12,289 nucleotides of DNA from Burkholderiaceae bacterium (GTDB taxonomy: Bacteria; Pseudomonadota; Gammaproteobacteria; Burkholderiales; Burkholderiaceae), in NCBI GenBank assembly GCA_017998575.1, contig JAGOCV010000099.1, positions 1 to 12,289 on the forward strand, in the 5' to 3' direction. The notes below the pieces were generated by a model. That model was given only the letters and a program-made list of their open reading frames with translations. It was not told the origin of the DNA and made no database searches. This document shows, piece by piece, positions 1 through 9,221 of this stretch (positions are counted from its first letter, which is position 1; each line of letters begins with the position of its first letter). Position numbers and translations under genes: made by a program.

Positions 1-493
1 GGTGAGCACGGCACCGGTGATGGGTGTGCGCGATTCGCGCCGCATCGTGGGCGAGTTCGAACTGGGCATCGACGATTTCCGCGCGCGCCGGCAGTTCGCC
101 GACCAGATCGCCGTCTACAACCGGCCGACGGACGTGCACCCCACCGACACCAGCCGCGCCGAGTTCGACCGCTTCATGAAGGACTTCCATGGCAAGGACA
201 ATCTCGGGCAGGGGCAGTGCGTCGGCATTCCCTACAGCATTCTGGTGCCCCGGGGGGCCGAGAACCTGTGGGTGGCCGGCCGTTGCCATTCCAGCGATAC
301 GAAGGTGCACGGCTCGATCCGCGCGCAATCGGCCGCCTACATGATGGGGCAGGCCGCCGGCACGGCGGCGGCGCAGTCGCTCGCGACGGGCCAGCCGGCG
401 TGCGACCTGGACACCGAGGCGCTGGTCGGCACCTTGCGCGCTGCCGGTGCCTATCTGCCGCAGGAGCAGCTCTCGCGTTCCATGACGCGCTGA
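1..493 (+). CDS. FAD-dependent oxidoreductase, C-terminal fragment (5' end outside window)
   Basis: This is the last roughly 163 residues of a flavoprotein whose N-terminus lies before the window; the GTG at base 2 is just an internal codon. The visible part carries the C-terminal signature of the FAD_oxidored (PF12831-type) family: a GVRDSRRIVGE segment near the start, a GIPYSILVPRG segment, then NLWVAGR and HGSIRAQSAAYMMGQAAGTAAA, where the A-R-x(n)-MGQAAGTAA stretch closes the FAD site. Family members have an N-terminal Rossmann FAD domain, which would be upstream and cannot be checked here. The substrate is unknown. The stop lies 41 bases before the aminotransferase start on the same strand, so the two are probably co-transcribed, which suggests a role in oxidising a small organic acid or amine in the same pathway. 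Family assignment is fairly sure; the specific reaction is not. Confidence 0.82.
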   Translation, partial: VSTAPVMGVRDSRRIVGEFELGIDDFRARRQFADQIAVYNRPTDVHPTDTSRAEFDRFMKDFHGKDNLGQGQCVGIPYSILVPRGAENLWVAGRCHSSDTKVHGSIRAQSAAYMMGQAAGTAAAQSLATGQPACDLDTEALVGTLRAAGAYLPQEQLSRSMTR

Positions 494-534
494 GCGCCTG
501 ACCACCGCCCCCTTGCACGATTTCGTTTCGATCC

Positions 535-1725
535 ATGCTGCAACTCGACTCCCATCCCTCCGGCCGCCACTTCCTGCACATCCCCGGGCCGAGCCCGGTG
601 CCCGACCGCATCCTGCGCGCCATCAGCTACCCGACGATCGATCACCGCGGGCCGGAATTCGGCGCGCTCGGCCTGCGCGTGCTCGACGGCGTGCGGCACG
701 TGTTCCAGACCCGCGGCGACGTCGTGATCTACCCGGGCTCGGGCACCGGCGCCTGGGAGGCCGCGCTGGTCAACACGCACAGTGCGGGCGATACCGTGCT
801 GGTGTATGAGACCGGCCATTTCGCGAGCCTCTGGCGCCAACTGGCGCAGCGCCTGGGCCTCGAGGTCGAGACAGTCGTGGCGCCTGGCGGCGACAGCTGG
901 CGCACGGGGATCGACGCCGAGGCGATCGCCGGGCAGCTGCGTCGCGATACCGGGCGGCGCATCCGCTCGGTGTGCGTGGTGCACAACGAAACCTCGACCG
1001 GCACCACGTCCGACATCGCCGCCGTGCGCCGCGCCATCGACGCGGCTGGCCATCCGGCCCTGCTGCTCGTGGACACCATCTCGGGCTTGGGCTCCGCCGA
1101 CTACCGCCACGACGAATGGGGCGTGGACGTCAGCATCTCCGGGTCGCAGAAGGGCCTGATGCTGCCGCCAGGGCTGGGCTTCAACGCGATCTCGCCGAAG
1201 GCGATGGCTGCCAGCCGCGACGCCGGGCTGGCGCGTGCCTACTGGGCCTGGGACGAGATCGTCGCGGCCAACCGCAACGGGTACTGGCCGACCACGCCCG
1301 CCACCAATCTGCTCTACGGCCTGGCCGAGGCGTGCGACATGCTTCGCGGCGAGGGACTGCCGCAGGTCTTTGCCCGCCACCAGCAACTGGCGCGTGCCTG
1401 CCGCGCCGCCGTCGCGGCCTGGGGGCTGGAAGTGCAGTGCCAGGACCCATCGGCCCAGTCTCCGGTACTCACCGGCGTGGTCCTGCCGCCGGGCGTCGAT
1501 GCCGACGCCGTGCGTGCGCTCATCCTCGAGCGTTTCAACCTTTCGCTGGGCACGGGGTTGGGCAAGCTCAAGGGGCGCATGTTCCGCATCGGCCATCTGG
1601 GCGATTGCAACGCCCTGTCGCTCATGGCGGCGCTGACGGGTTGCGAGATGGGCTTGCGTGCGGCGGGCGTCGGACTCGCGGCCAGCGGAGTCGCGGCGGC
1701 GATGGAGGTGCTGCAGGGCGCCTGA
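535..1725 (+). CDS. Serine-glyoxylate-type aminotransferase (class V, PLP-dependent)
   Basis: A complete 396-residue class V aminotransferase. It closely resembles serine-glyoxylate aminotransferases (EC 2.6.1.45), which move the amino group of serine to glyoxylate to give hydroxypyruvate and glycine. Visible landmarks are the N-terminal HIPGPSPVPDRIL (residues 15-27), TIDHRGPEFG (34-43), YPGSGTGAWEAALVN (66-80, PLP phosphate region), HNETSTG (150-156), the PLP-ring aspartate D180 in VDTISGLGS, the Schiff-base lysine K206 in SGSQKGLMLPPG, and a probable carboxylate-binding arginine R351 in FRIGHLG. Length and motif order match the family with nothing missing. The ATG at 535 gives the expected N-terminus, although no clear Shine-Dalgarno precedes it. 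It follows the FAD oxidoreductase by 41 bases. Related enzymes can prefer alanine as donor, so exact substrates are inferred. The symbol sgaA is used in methylotrophs, but this context is not a serine cycle cluster, so I leave the symbol blank. Confidence 0.9.
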   Translation: MLQLDSHPSGRHFLHIPGPSPVPDRILRAISYPTIDHRGPEFGALGLRVLDGVRHVFQTRGDVVIYPGSGTGAWEAALVNTHSAGDTVLVYETGHFASLWRQLAQRLGLEVETVVAPGGDSWRTGIDAEAIAGQLRRDTGRRIRSVCVVHNETSTGTTSDIAAVRRAIDAAGHPALLLVDTISGLGSADYRHDEWGVDVSISGSQKGLMLPPGLGFNAISPKAMAASRDAGLARAYWAWDEIVAANRNGYWPTTPATNLLYGLAEACDMLRGEGLPQVFARHQQLARACRAAVAAWGLEVQCQDPSAQSPVLTGVVLPPGVDADAVRALILERFNLSLGTGLGKLKGRMFRIGHLGDCNALSLMAALTGCEMGLRAAGVGLAASGVAAAMEVLQGA

Positions 1726-1778
1726 CTGCGCCCAGGCGGTGGGTGGTTACAGGTGCCGGTCGTGCGTGCGCAACGGGC

Positions 1779-2336
1779 TCACGCCTGCAACTGTGGAGGC
1801 TGCTGGCGCAAGAGCCGTCCCAGATCGACGGTCTCGGCCACCAGATGGGCCACTTCAGCCAGAGACCGCGCGTGCAGTCCGCTCAGCCAGGGCTGGACAT
1901 CGTGGCTGATGCAGCACAGCGTGCCATAGAGCTCGCCGCTGGAGAGCACCACGGGCACCGAGAGGTAGGCCTTGATGTCCAGGTCGGCCGTCGCTGGCAG
2001 ATGGGCCACCGCCTCGGCCTGCGAGGTGTCGGGCACGGCCTGGGCCAACATGGCGTCGATCATGCGGCGGCAGTAGGTATCGCGCAGTGGCGTGGACAGC
2101 CCCTCCAGACACATGTCTTCGGCCAGGCGCGTGTCGACGTGGTGCAGCACCTGCTGGTCTTCGACGAACTCGCCGATGAAAATGATGTCCATACCCATGA
2201 TGTCGCGCACGCGGCGCAGGAGCACGATGACGTCTTCGTTGTCTGCGTCGACGCCTTGCGTGGTGGTGGCCCGGAAGTCATGGATGGCGATGTCGATGCT
2301 GTCGCCGGTGGATGCGGCCGGTTGGATGTGTGCCAT
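1779..2336 (-). CDS. Stand-alone GAF-domain protein
   Basis: A 185-residue cytoplasmic protein that is almost entirely one GAF domain (about residues 30-175), with no output domain attached. Typical features are the first beta strand MDIIFIGEFVEDQQVLHHVD (49-68), the CRRMID segment (89-94), the AYLSVPVVLSSGELYGTLCCIS core (123-144) and a closing amphipathic helix (155-177). GAF domains bind small ligands or sense redox state and usually regulate an attached catalytic domain; here the partner would have to be separate. Four cysteines (C76, C89, C141, C142) could serve redox sensing, but that is a guess. It lacks the motifs of free methionine-R-sulfoxide reductase (WAGFY, GRGVCG), so I do not call it an enzyme. 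It converges on the aminotransferase gene, 53 bases away, with no obvious terminator between them. A plausible promoter lies at 2392-2421. No strong Shine-Dalgarno precedes the ATG. Confidence 0.85.
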   Translation of the reverse strand: MAHIQPAASTGDSIDIAIHDFRATTTQGVDADNEDVIVLLRRVRDIMGMDIIFIGEFVEDQQVLHHVDTRLAEDMCLEGLSTPLRDTYCRRMIDAMLAQAVPDTSQAEAVAHLPATADLDIKAYLSVPVVLSSGELYGTLCCISHDVQPWLSGLHARSLAEVAHLVAETVDLGRLLRQQPPQLQA

Positions 2337-2391
2337 GGCGGATGCTTTGCTGTCGATGGGAAACGCCCAGGCGCGGGCGGTGGGCGATGTC

Positions 2392-2421
2392 AGTCTAAAG
2401 AAGTAACCCCCGGGTTGGCAA
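2392..2421 (-). promoter_or_regulatory. Putative sigma-70 promoter for the GAF gene
   Basis: Read on the minus strand, TTGCCA (bases 2416-2421, 5 of 6 matches to the -35 consensus) is followed by an 18-base spacer and TAGACT (2392-2397, 4 of 6 matches to the -10 consensus). This would start transcription near 2385 and leave a leader of about 50 bases before the GAF ATG. The local A/T-rich patch stands out from the GC-rich surroundings. The rest of the 277-base gap between the divergent genes (2337-2613) shows no convincing promoter for the plus-strand gene and no recognisable operator. Confidence 0.4.
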
Positions 2422-2601
2422 TGGTGGGCACCGGCGGGGCCGGCGCATCGGGAACAGTCCGCGTCAAGTTGTCAGACGCACCGCCGCCCCCCGGGCGAGC
2501 GCTTCCGCCCCAGTCCTACATCGGCGGCGAGGCGTGCTGGCTAGAGTCGATCGCATGCAAGGCGCACACGGACCGCGGCAACCGGCCACGGCGGGTGGGC
2601 C

Positions 2602-2608
2602 GGAGGAG
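2602..2608 (+). promoter_or_regulatory. Strong ribosome binding site of the 92-residue ORF
   Basis: GGAGGAG sits 5 bases before the ATG at 2614. It fixes the start codon and is the main sequence evidence that this small unknown ORF is translated. Confidence 0.7.
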
Positions 2609-2613
2609 CAGAC

Positions 2614-2892
2614 ATGACGAAACCCCTCAAGACCTCGCAGGAACTCAACCTGCTCGTGGCCGACGCCGTCCGCCAGATCGAGCTCGTGGCCGAGGGCGGA
2701 TCGAGCGATCCGGCCTCGCATGCGCACGTGGGGCCGGTGTACCAGCATCCGCGCGACGATCAGGGGCGCAACTGGGATGTGTCCGCCGGGCGCAACCTCG
2801 GACCGTTCAGCGGCGCCGTGACGAAGGTGGTGGATCCGCTGCGCGACCGCTACGACCTGGCAGACGCGAAGGCACTGCCTGACGACCGTTGA
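2614..2892 (+). CDS. Small hypothetical protein, 92 residues
   Basis: I do not recognise a named family. The ATG is preceded by a strong Shine-Dalgarno (GGAGGAG at 2602-2608, 5 bases before the start), better than those of most genes in this window, which supports real translation. The protein is soluble-looking and slightly acidic, without cysteines, a signal peptide or a membrane segment. The N-terminal third (residues 5-28, rich in L, V, A and E) should form a helix. The middle contains SHAHVGPVYQHPRDDQGRNWD (positions 36-56; note H36, H38, H45 and W54), followed by a GPFSGAV turn and a C-terminal helix around VVDPLRDRYDLAD. It is divergent from the GAF gene and convergent with yheS, 16 bases from that gene's end, so it is probably its own transcription unit. 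It may be a lineage-restricted Burkholderiales protein; function unknown. Confidence 0.72.
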   Translation: MTKPLKTSQELNLLVADAVRQIELVAEGGSSDPASHAHVGPVYQHPRDDQGRNWDVSAGRNLGPFSGAVTKVVDPLRDRYDLADAKALPDDR

Positions 2893-2900
2893 GCCGCCGG

Positions 2901-2908
2901 GCCTGAAT

Positions 2909-2914
<6 letters not shown>
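2901..2914. terminator. Perfect 14-base palindrome at a convergent gene junction
   Basis: GCCTGAATTCAGGC is a perfect inverted repeat that can fold as a 5-bp stem (GCCTG/CAGGC) with an AATT loop. It lies between the stop of the plus-strand small ORF (2892) and the last codon and stop of yheS (stop at 2909-2911). Position and symmetry would suit a bidirectional transcription end, but the stem is short and there is no T-run on either strand, so a protein-binding palindrome or chance are also possible. Confidence 0.3.
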
Positions 2915-4951
<2,037 letters not shown>

Positions 4952-5824
4952 TTACAGGGAGATGAGGGATTCGCGGGTCAGCAGCAGCACCTGGTCGTCG
5001 CCGGCGCTGGTGGCCAGCCAGACGGCTTCGAGCGCGGGGAACGCGGCTTCGAAATGGTCGCGCTCGTTGCCGATCTCGAGCACCAGCACGGCCTGCGGCG
5101 ACATGTGCGCGGGCGCGGCTGCGAGCAGCGTGCGCACGAAGTCCATGCCGTCGGCGCCGCCGGCCAGGGCCAGTTCGGGCTCGGCACGGTACTCGGCCGG
5201 CAGCTGCGCCATGCTGGCGCTGTTGACGTAGGGCGGGTTGCAGAGGATGAGGTCGTAGGGCCCGGGCACGGCGGCCAGCCCGTCGGATTCGAACAGGTGC
5301 ACGCGCGCTTGCAGGCCGTGGCGATCGACGTTGACGCGGGCCACGGCCAATGCGTCAGGCGACAGGTCGGCAGCATCGACAGAGACGTCGGGCCACGCCA
5401 TCGCCGCCAGCACGGCCAGGCTGCCGTTGCCGGTGCACAGGTCGAGCACGCGGCGCGTGTGTTCGCCCAGCCAGGGGTCTATGCTGCCATCGGCCAGCAG
5501 CTCGGCGATGAAGCTGCGGGGCACGATGGCGCGTTCGTCCACGTAGAACGGCACGCCCTGCAGCCAGGCTTCGCGCGTGAGGTAGGCCGATGGCTTGCGG
5601 CTGGCGATGCGCTCGGCCACCAGAGCGCGCGCGGCATCGGCCTGTGCGGGCGGCACGTCGTGCGGGGCCACGTCGTCCAGCGTGTCGAGCGGATGGCCGA
5701 GCTTCCACAGCACCAGCCAGGCCGCCTCGTCGAAGGCCGTGGCCGTGCCGTGGCCGAACGCGACGCCGGCGTCGGTGAGGCGCGCTGCGGCCTCGTCGAT
5801 GAGATCGATGACGGTGATGGCCAT
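4952..5824 (-). CDS. prmB: Ribosomal protein uL3 N5-glutamine methyltransferase PrmB
   Basis: A 290-residue SAM-dependent methyltransferase of the HemK/PrmA-like family that methylates a glutamine side chain of 50S protein L3 (uL3) during ribosome assembly. The N-terminal helical domain (about 1-85) leads into PSAYLTREAWLQG (78-90) and FYVDERAIVPRS (93-104), a stretch typical of PrmB and distinct from release-factor methylase PrmC. The SAM-binding motif I is DLCTGNGSLA (128-137), and the substrate-glutamine motif NPPYV is at 196-200. I chose the ATG at 5824, which gives MAITVIDLID and lies 4 bases after the dapE stop. An upstream in-frame ATG at 5872 would overlap the dapE end and add 16 residues unlike the family. 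Its stop codon is immediately followed by the yheS ATG. The catalytic residues look intact. Confidence 0.92.
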   Translation of the reverse strand: MAITVIDLIDEAAARLTDAGVAFGHGTATAFDEAAWLVLWKLGHPLDTLDDVAPHDVPPAQADAARALVAERIASRKPSAYLTREAWLQGVPFYVDERAIVPRSFIAELLADGSIDPWLGEHTRRVLDLCTGNGSLAVLAAMAWPDVSVDAADLSPDALAVARVNVDRHGLQARVHLFESDGLAAVPGPYDLILCNPPYVNSASMAQLPAEYRAEPELALAGGADGMDFVRTLLAAAPAHMSPQAVLVLEIGNERDHFEAAFPALEAVWLATSAGDDQVLLLTRESLISL

Positions 5825-5828
5825 GCGT

Positions 5829-7001
5829 TCAGCCAGCTGTGGCGCGCGCGGCCAGGTCGTCGAGATTTTCAAGGACGCGCCGGTAGATGTTCTTGAGAGG
5901 CTCGATGTCGGCCAGCGCGATCGACTCGTCGATCTTGTGGATGGTGGCGTTGGGCGGGCCCAGTTCGATCACCTGCGGGCAGATGCGCGCGATGAAGCGC
6001 CCGTCGCTGGTGCCGCCGGTGGTCGACAGCTGGGTGGCGATGCCGGTTTCGGCCAGCACGGCCGCCTGAACCGCACCCACCAGGTCGCCCGGCGTGGTCA
6101 GGAAGGGCAGGCCGCCGATGGTCCAGGCCAGCTCGTAGTCGAGGTCGTGGCGGTCGAGCACGGCATGCACGCGCTGCTGCAGCGCCTCGGGCGTCGATTC
6201 GGTACAGAAACGGAAGTTGAAGTCGATCACCACCTGGCCCGGGATCACGTTGCTCGCGCCCGTGCCGCCATGGATGTTGCTCACCTGCCAGCTCGTGGGC
6301 GGGAAGAAGTCGTTGCCCCGGTCCCATTCGATGCCGACCAGTTCGGCCAGCGCCGGGGCGACGAGATGGATGGGGTTCTTCGCCAGGTGCGGATAGGCGA
6401 TGTGGCCCTGCACGCCCTTCACGGTGAGCTTGCCGCTCATGGTGCCGCGGCGGCCGTTCTTGATCATGTCTCCCGTGCGTTCCACCGACGTGGGCTCGCC
6501 GACGATGCACCAGTCGAGCCGTTCGCCGCGCGCCTGCAGCGCCTCGCACACCCTGACCGTACCGTCCACGGCGGGGCCTTCCTCGTCGCTGGTGAGCAGC
6601 AGGGCGATGGAGAGCGCCGGCTGCGGCCGGGCGGCGACGAATTCTTCCAGCGCCACGACGAAGGCCGCGATCGACGTCTTCATGTCCGACGCGCCACGGC
6701 CGAACAGGCGGCCGTCGCGGTGGGTGGGCGTGAAGGGGTCGCTGCTCCACTGGTCGAGCGGGCCGGTGGGCACCACGTCGGTGTGGCCGGCGAACACCAG
6801 CGTAGGCGCGCTGGCGCTGGCGCCCGGGCGGCGCGCCCACAGGTTGGCCACGCGGAAGCTGTCGGGGCCGCTGTCGATCTGCTCGCAGGCGAAGCCCAGC
6901 GGCGCGAGGCGCTGCGTCAGCAGGGCCTGGCAGCCGGCGTCTTCCGGCGTGACGGAAGCGCGGGCGATGAGTTGTTCGGTGAGTAGGAGAGTGCGGGACA
7001 T
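5829..7001 (-). CDS. dapE: Succinyl-diaminopimelate desuccinylase DapE
   Basis: A complete 390-residue M20-family zinc hydrolase that cleaves N-succinyl-LL-2,6-diaminopimelate to LL-diaminopimelate and succinate in lysine and peptidoglycan precursor synthesis. The two-zinc site is intact: H73 and D75 in AGHTDVVP, bridging D106 in GRGASDMK, general base E140 with ligand E141 in TSDEEGPA, E169 in IVGEPTS, and H355 in [13 protein letters not shown] dimerisation domain (about 180-295) contains [18 protein letters not shown] and the [12 protein letters not shown] loop (244-255). Length matches the family. It lies downstream of pilU, separated by a 105-base gap holding an inverted-repeat element, and 4 bases upstream of prmB. 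No strong Shine-Dalgarno precedes the ATG. With dapC and dapD on the same strand it completes the succinylase branch. Confidence 0.96.
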   Translation of the reverse strand: MSRTLLLTEQLIARASVTPEDAGCQALLTQRLAPLGFACEQIDSGPDSFRVANLWARRPGASASAPTLVFAGHTDVVPTGPLDQWSSDPFTPTHRDGRLFGRGASDMKTSIAAFVVALEEFVAARPQPALSIALLLTSDEEGPAVDGTVRVCEALQARGERLDWCIVGEPTSVERTGDMIKNGRRGTMSGKLTVKGVQGHIAYPHLAKNPIHLVAPALAELVGIEWDRGNDFFPPTSWQVSNIHGGTGASNVIPGQVVIDFNFRFCTESTPEALQQRVHAVLDRHDLDYELAWTIGGLPFLTTPGDLVGAVQAAVLAETGIATQLSTTGGTSDGRFIARICPQVIELGPPNATIHKIDESIALADIEPLKNIYRRVLENLDDLAARATAG

Positions 7002-7034
7002 GCGCAGCGGTGATGAGACGGGAATCGAGGCCAG

Positions 7035-7106
7035 GCACCGCAGAACCGGCTTCGCCGGGCTGCCGGTGCGCCCCCCTGGGGGAGGCGCGCAGCGCCATCG
7101 GGGGGA
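7035..7106. repeat. GC-rich inverted-repeat element between pilU and dapE
   Basis: Almost the whole intergenic gap can fold. The first unit is a long imperfect hairpin at 7035-7069: outer stem GCACCG/CGGTGC plus CAG/CTG (with a one-base bulge), inner stem CCGGC (7046-7050), loop TTC, GCCGG (7054-7058). The second unit starts with a C6 run (7071-7076) facing a G5 run (7078-7082), followed by the small stem GGCGC-GCA-GCGCC (7084-7096), then ATCGGGGGG. This two-part form, with C/G runs framing small stems, resembles the repetitive elements scattered between genes in Comamonadaceae. It could act as a terminator or as an mRNA-stabilising or attenuating hairpin after pilU, but there is no U-tract. 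Only one copy is present in the window, so repetitiveness in the genome is inferred. Confidence 0.5.
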
Positions 7107-8264
7107 CTAATGCTTCACGTCCAGGGTGATCTCGGTGAACGAAGGCTCGTCCGACTGGTCCATGAACGACTCCTCGTTGGCACGCGCGCTGGACGACGCC
7201 TGCTGGAAGTCGTTCTGCAGCCGCCACATGAGGTTGGTGGGGGAATCGGCATTGGCCAGGCCTTCCTTGCGGTCGACCTTGCCTTCGGTGATGAGGCGGG
7301 CGATGTCCTGCTCGAACGTCTGCGAACCCTCGGCCAGCGACTTTTCCATGGCTTCGCGGATGGCCGAGAAGTCGCCCTTTTCGATCAGCTCGGCCACCAG
7401 CTTGCTGCCCAGCATCACTTCCACGGCCGGCAGGCGCAGACCGTCGGGCGTGCGCAGCAGGCGCTGGGAGATGATGGCCTTGAGGGCGGCGGAAAGGTCG
7501 CCCAGCAGGGTGGGGCGTACCTCCACCGGGTAGAACGACAGGATCCGGTTGAGCGCCTGGTAGCTGTTGTTGGCGTGCATGGTGGCCAGGCACAGGTGCC
7601 CCGACTGGGCATAGGCGATGGCCGCGCTCATGGTCTCGCGGTCGCGGATCTCGCCGATCATGATCACGTCGGGCGCCTGGCGCAGCGCATTCTTCAGTGC
7701 CACCTGCAGCGAGGCGGTGTCGCTGCCCACGTCACGCTGGTTGACGATGGACCGGCGGTTGCGGAAGACGAATTCCACCGGCTCCTCGATGGTGAGGATG
7801 TGGCCATGCGCGTTGTCGTTGCGGTAGTCGATCATCGACGCCAGCGTCGTGCTCTTGCCCGCGCCGGTGGAGCCCACCATCAGCAGCAGCCCGCGCTTTT
7901 CCATGATCAGCTCGCGCAGGATGGGTGGCACGTTGAGCGAATCCAGCGGCGGGATGTCGGGCGAGATGAAGCGGATCACCACCGAATACGCGCCGCGCTG
8001 GCGCAACGCGCTGATCCGGAAGTTGCCCGCGCCAGCCAGCGGCACGGCGGTGTTGAGCTCGCCCGTGTCTTCCAGCTCCACCAGCCGTTCGGCCGGCACG
8101 ATCTCGGCCAGCAGGCTGCGTGGCGCTTCGGGCGGCATGATCTGGCTGTTGATCGGCACGCACTGGCCGTGGATCTTGATGAGCACCGGGGCGTTGCCCG
8201 CGATGTAGACGTCGGACGCCTTGCGTTCGGCCATCAGCCGAAGGATCTTCTCCATCGTTCCCAT
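7107..8264 (-). CDS. pilU: Type IV pilus retraction ATPase, PilU type
   Basis: A 385-residue hexameric secretion ATPase of the PilT/PilU family, acting at the cytoplasmic base of type IV pili to drive retraction. The N-terminal PAS-like domain (1-110) is followed by the RecA-like core: Walker A GSTGAGKST (131-139), Asp box TIEEPVEF (158-165), Walker B IMIGEIRDRETM (201-212) and His box GHLCLATMHANN (222-233). The GEIRDRETM and CLATMHANN wording, and the acidic C-terminal tail ending FTEITLDVKH, fit PilU better than PilT (GEMRDLET, FGTLHT). The start at 8264 gives MGTMEKILRLM and has GGGGGT about 6 bases upstream; a second ATG 9 bases downstream is a possible alternative. It lies between dapD (74-base gap) and dapE, far from any other pilus gene in view. 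PilU normally works with PilT, which is not in this window. Catalytic motifs are intact. Confidence 0.9.
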   Translation of the reverse strand: MGTMEKILRLMAERKASDVYIAGNAPVLIKIHGQCVPINSQIMPPEAPRSLLAEIVPAERLVELEDTGELNTAVPLAGAGNFRISALRQRGAYSVVIRFISPDIPPLDSLNVPPILRELIMEKRGLLLMVGSTGAGKSTTLASMIDYRNDNAHGHILTIEEPVEFVFRNRRSIVNQRDVGSDTASLQVALKNALRQAPDVIMIGEIRDRETMSAAIAYAQSGHLCLATMHANNSYQALNRILSFYPVEVRPTLLGDLSAALKAIISQRLLRTPDGLRLPAVEVMLGSKLVAELIEKGDFSAIREAMEKSLAEGSQTFEQDIARLITEGKVDRKEGLANADSPTNLMWRLQNDFQQASSSARANEESFMDQSDEPSFTEITLDVKH

Positions 8265-8312
8265 CGCGATACCCCCGTTCTTCAGTCGTTGTGTGTCCGG
8301 GCGTGCTGCCGG

Positions 8313-8328
8313 GCCCGCTGGCGCGGGC
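8313..8328. terminator. GC hairpin between dapD and pilU
   Basis: GCCCGC-TGGC-GCGGGC forms a perfect 6-bp stem with a 4-base loop, 10 bases after the dapD stop codon in the direction of transcription. There is no following U-run, so it is at best a weak or partial terminator or an mRNA 3'-end stabiliser separating dapD from pilU expression. Confidence 0.3.
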
Positions 8329-8338
8329 GCCGTCAGGA

Positions 8339-9172
8339 TCAGTCCCGCAGCAGGTCGTTCAGGCTGGTCGTGGAGCGCGTCTTGGCGTCCACCGTCTTGA
8401 CGATCACCGCGCAGTAGGTCGAGTAGTCCATGCCGCCGGCCGTCTTCTTGTGGATGCCGCCGCTGACCACCACGCTGCCCGAAGGCACGCGGCCATAGAT
8501 GATTTCGCCCGTGTCGCGCTTGAGGATGGGCGTGCTCTGGCCGATGTAGACACCCATGCCGATGACCGAGTTCTCTTCGACGATGACGCCTTCGACGACT
8601 TCGGAGCGTGCGCCGATGAAGCAGTTGTCTTCGATGATGGTGGGATTGGCCTGCAGCGGCTCCAGCACGCCGCCCAGACCCACGCCGCCCGAGAGGTGGA
8701 CGTTCTTGCCGACCTGCGCGCACGAGCCCACGGTGGCCCAGGTGTCGACCATGGTGCCTTCGTCGACGTAGGCGCCGATGTTCACGTAGCTGGGCATCAG
8801 GATCGCGCCCCTGGCGATGAAGCTGCCGCGGCGGGCCACGGCCGGCGGCACCACGCGCACGCCGGTGGCCTTGAGTTCGTCGGCCGACTGGTTGGAGAAC
8901 TTGGTGGCGACCTTGTCGAAGAAGCCGAGGTCGCCGGCGCCGATGACTTCGTTGTCCTTGAGGCGGAACGACAGCAGCACGGCCTTCTTGACCCACTGGT
9001 GCACCGTCCACTGGCCCACGCCTTCGCGCGTGGCCACGCGCAGGCGGCCGGCATCCAGGTCGGCGATCACGTGCTCGACGGCCTCGGCCACTTCCCTGGG
9101 CGCGGCGGTGGGGGACAGGCTGGCGCGGTTGTCCCAGGCGGTGTTGATGATCTGTTCGAGTTGTTGGGTCAT
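8339..9172 (-). CDS. dapD: Tetrahydrodipicolinate N-succinyltransferase DapD
   Basis: A 277-residue left-handed beta-helix acyltransferase that transfers succinyl from succinyl-CoA to tetrahydrodipicolinate, giving N-succinyl-2-amino-6-ketopimelate. It has the family's N-terminal helical domain (1-100), the hexapeptide-repeat helix (about 105-235) and the C-terminal strand region ending [16 protein letters not shown]. The core reads nearly word for word like E. coli Dap[20 protein letters not shown] (135-153), [20 protein letters not shown] (160-179), and [15 protein letters not shown] (186-200). D143 and E191 are the likely catalytic pair by comparison with characterised DapD enzymes. I chose the ATG at 9172 ([10 protein letters not shown]), the family start; the open frame runs further upstream into the end of dapC, but that part has no family match. 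It follows dapC by 49 bases on the same strand. Confidence 0.97.
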   Translation of the reverse strand: MTQQLEQIINTAWDNRASLSPTAAPREVAEAVEHVIADLDAGRLRVATREGVGQWTVHQWVKKAVLLSFRLKDNEVIGAGDLGFFDKVATKFSNQSADELKATGVRVVPPAVARRGSFIARGAILMPSYVNIGAYVDEGTMVDTWATVGSCAQVGKNVHLSGGVGLGGVLEPLQANPTIIEDNCFIGARSEVVEGVIVEENSVIGMGVYIGQSTPILKRDTGEIIYGRVPSGSVVVSGGIHKKTAGGMDYSTYCAVIVKTVDAKTRSTTSLNDLLRD

Positions 9173-9221
9173 GTCAGTCAGAAGAGAGGAAACGGGAAAG
9201 GGTGGCGCCGCGGCGGCCCGG

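Noticed and set aside
1726..1778. Intrinsic terminator between the convergent aminotransferase and GAF genes
   Set aside because: I could not find a stable stem followed by a T-run on either strand in this 53-base gap.
1779..2336. Free methionine-R-sulfoxide reductase (enzyme of the GAF fold)
   Set aside because: The characteristic WAGFY, GRGVCG and catalytic cysteine context of that family are not present.
972..2882. Long plus-strand open frame across the aminotransferase, GAF gene and small ORF
   Set aside because: It runs through three better-supported genes in other frames, and its arginine-rich low-complexity translation matches nothing.
5825..5872. Earlier ATG for prmB
   Set aside because: It would overlap dapE and add residues unlike the PrmB N-terminus; the ATG at 5824 fits better.
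5869..7593. Long minus-strand open frame across dapE and pilU in another frame
   Set aside because: It is a same-strand frame-shifted shadow of dapE and pilU, with proline/arginine-rich composition.
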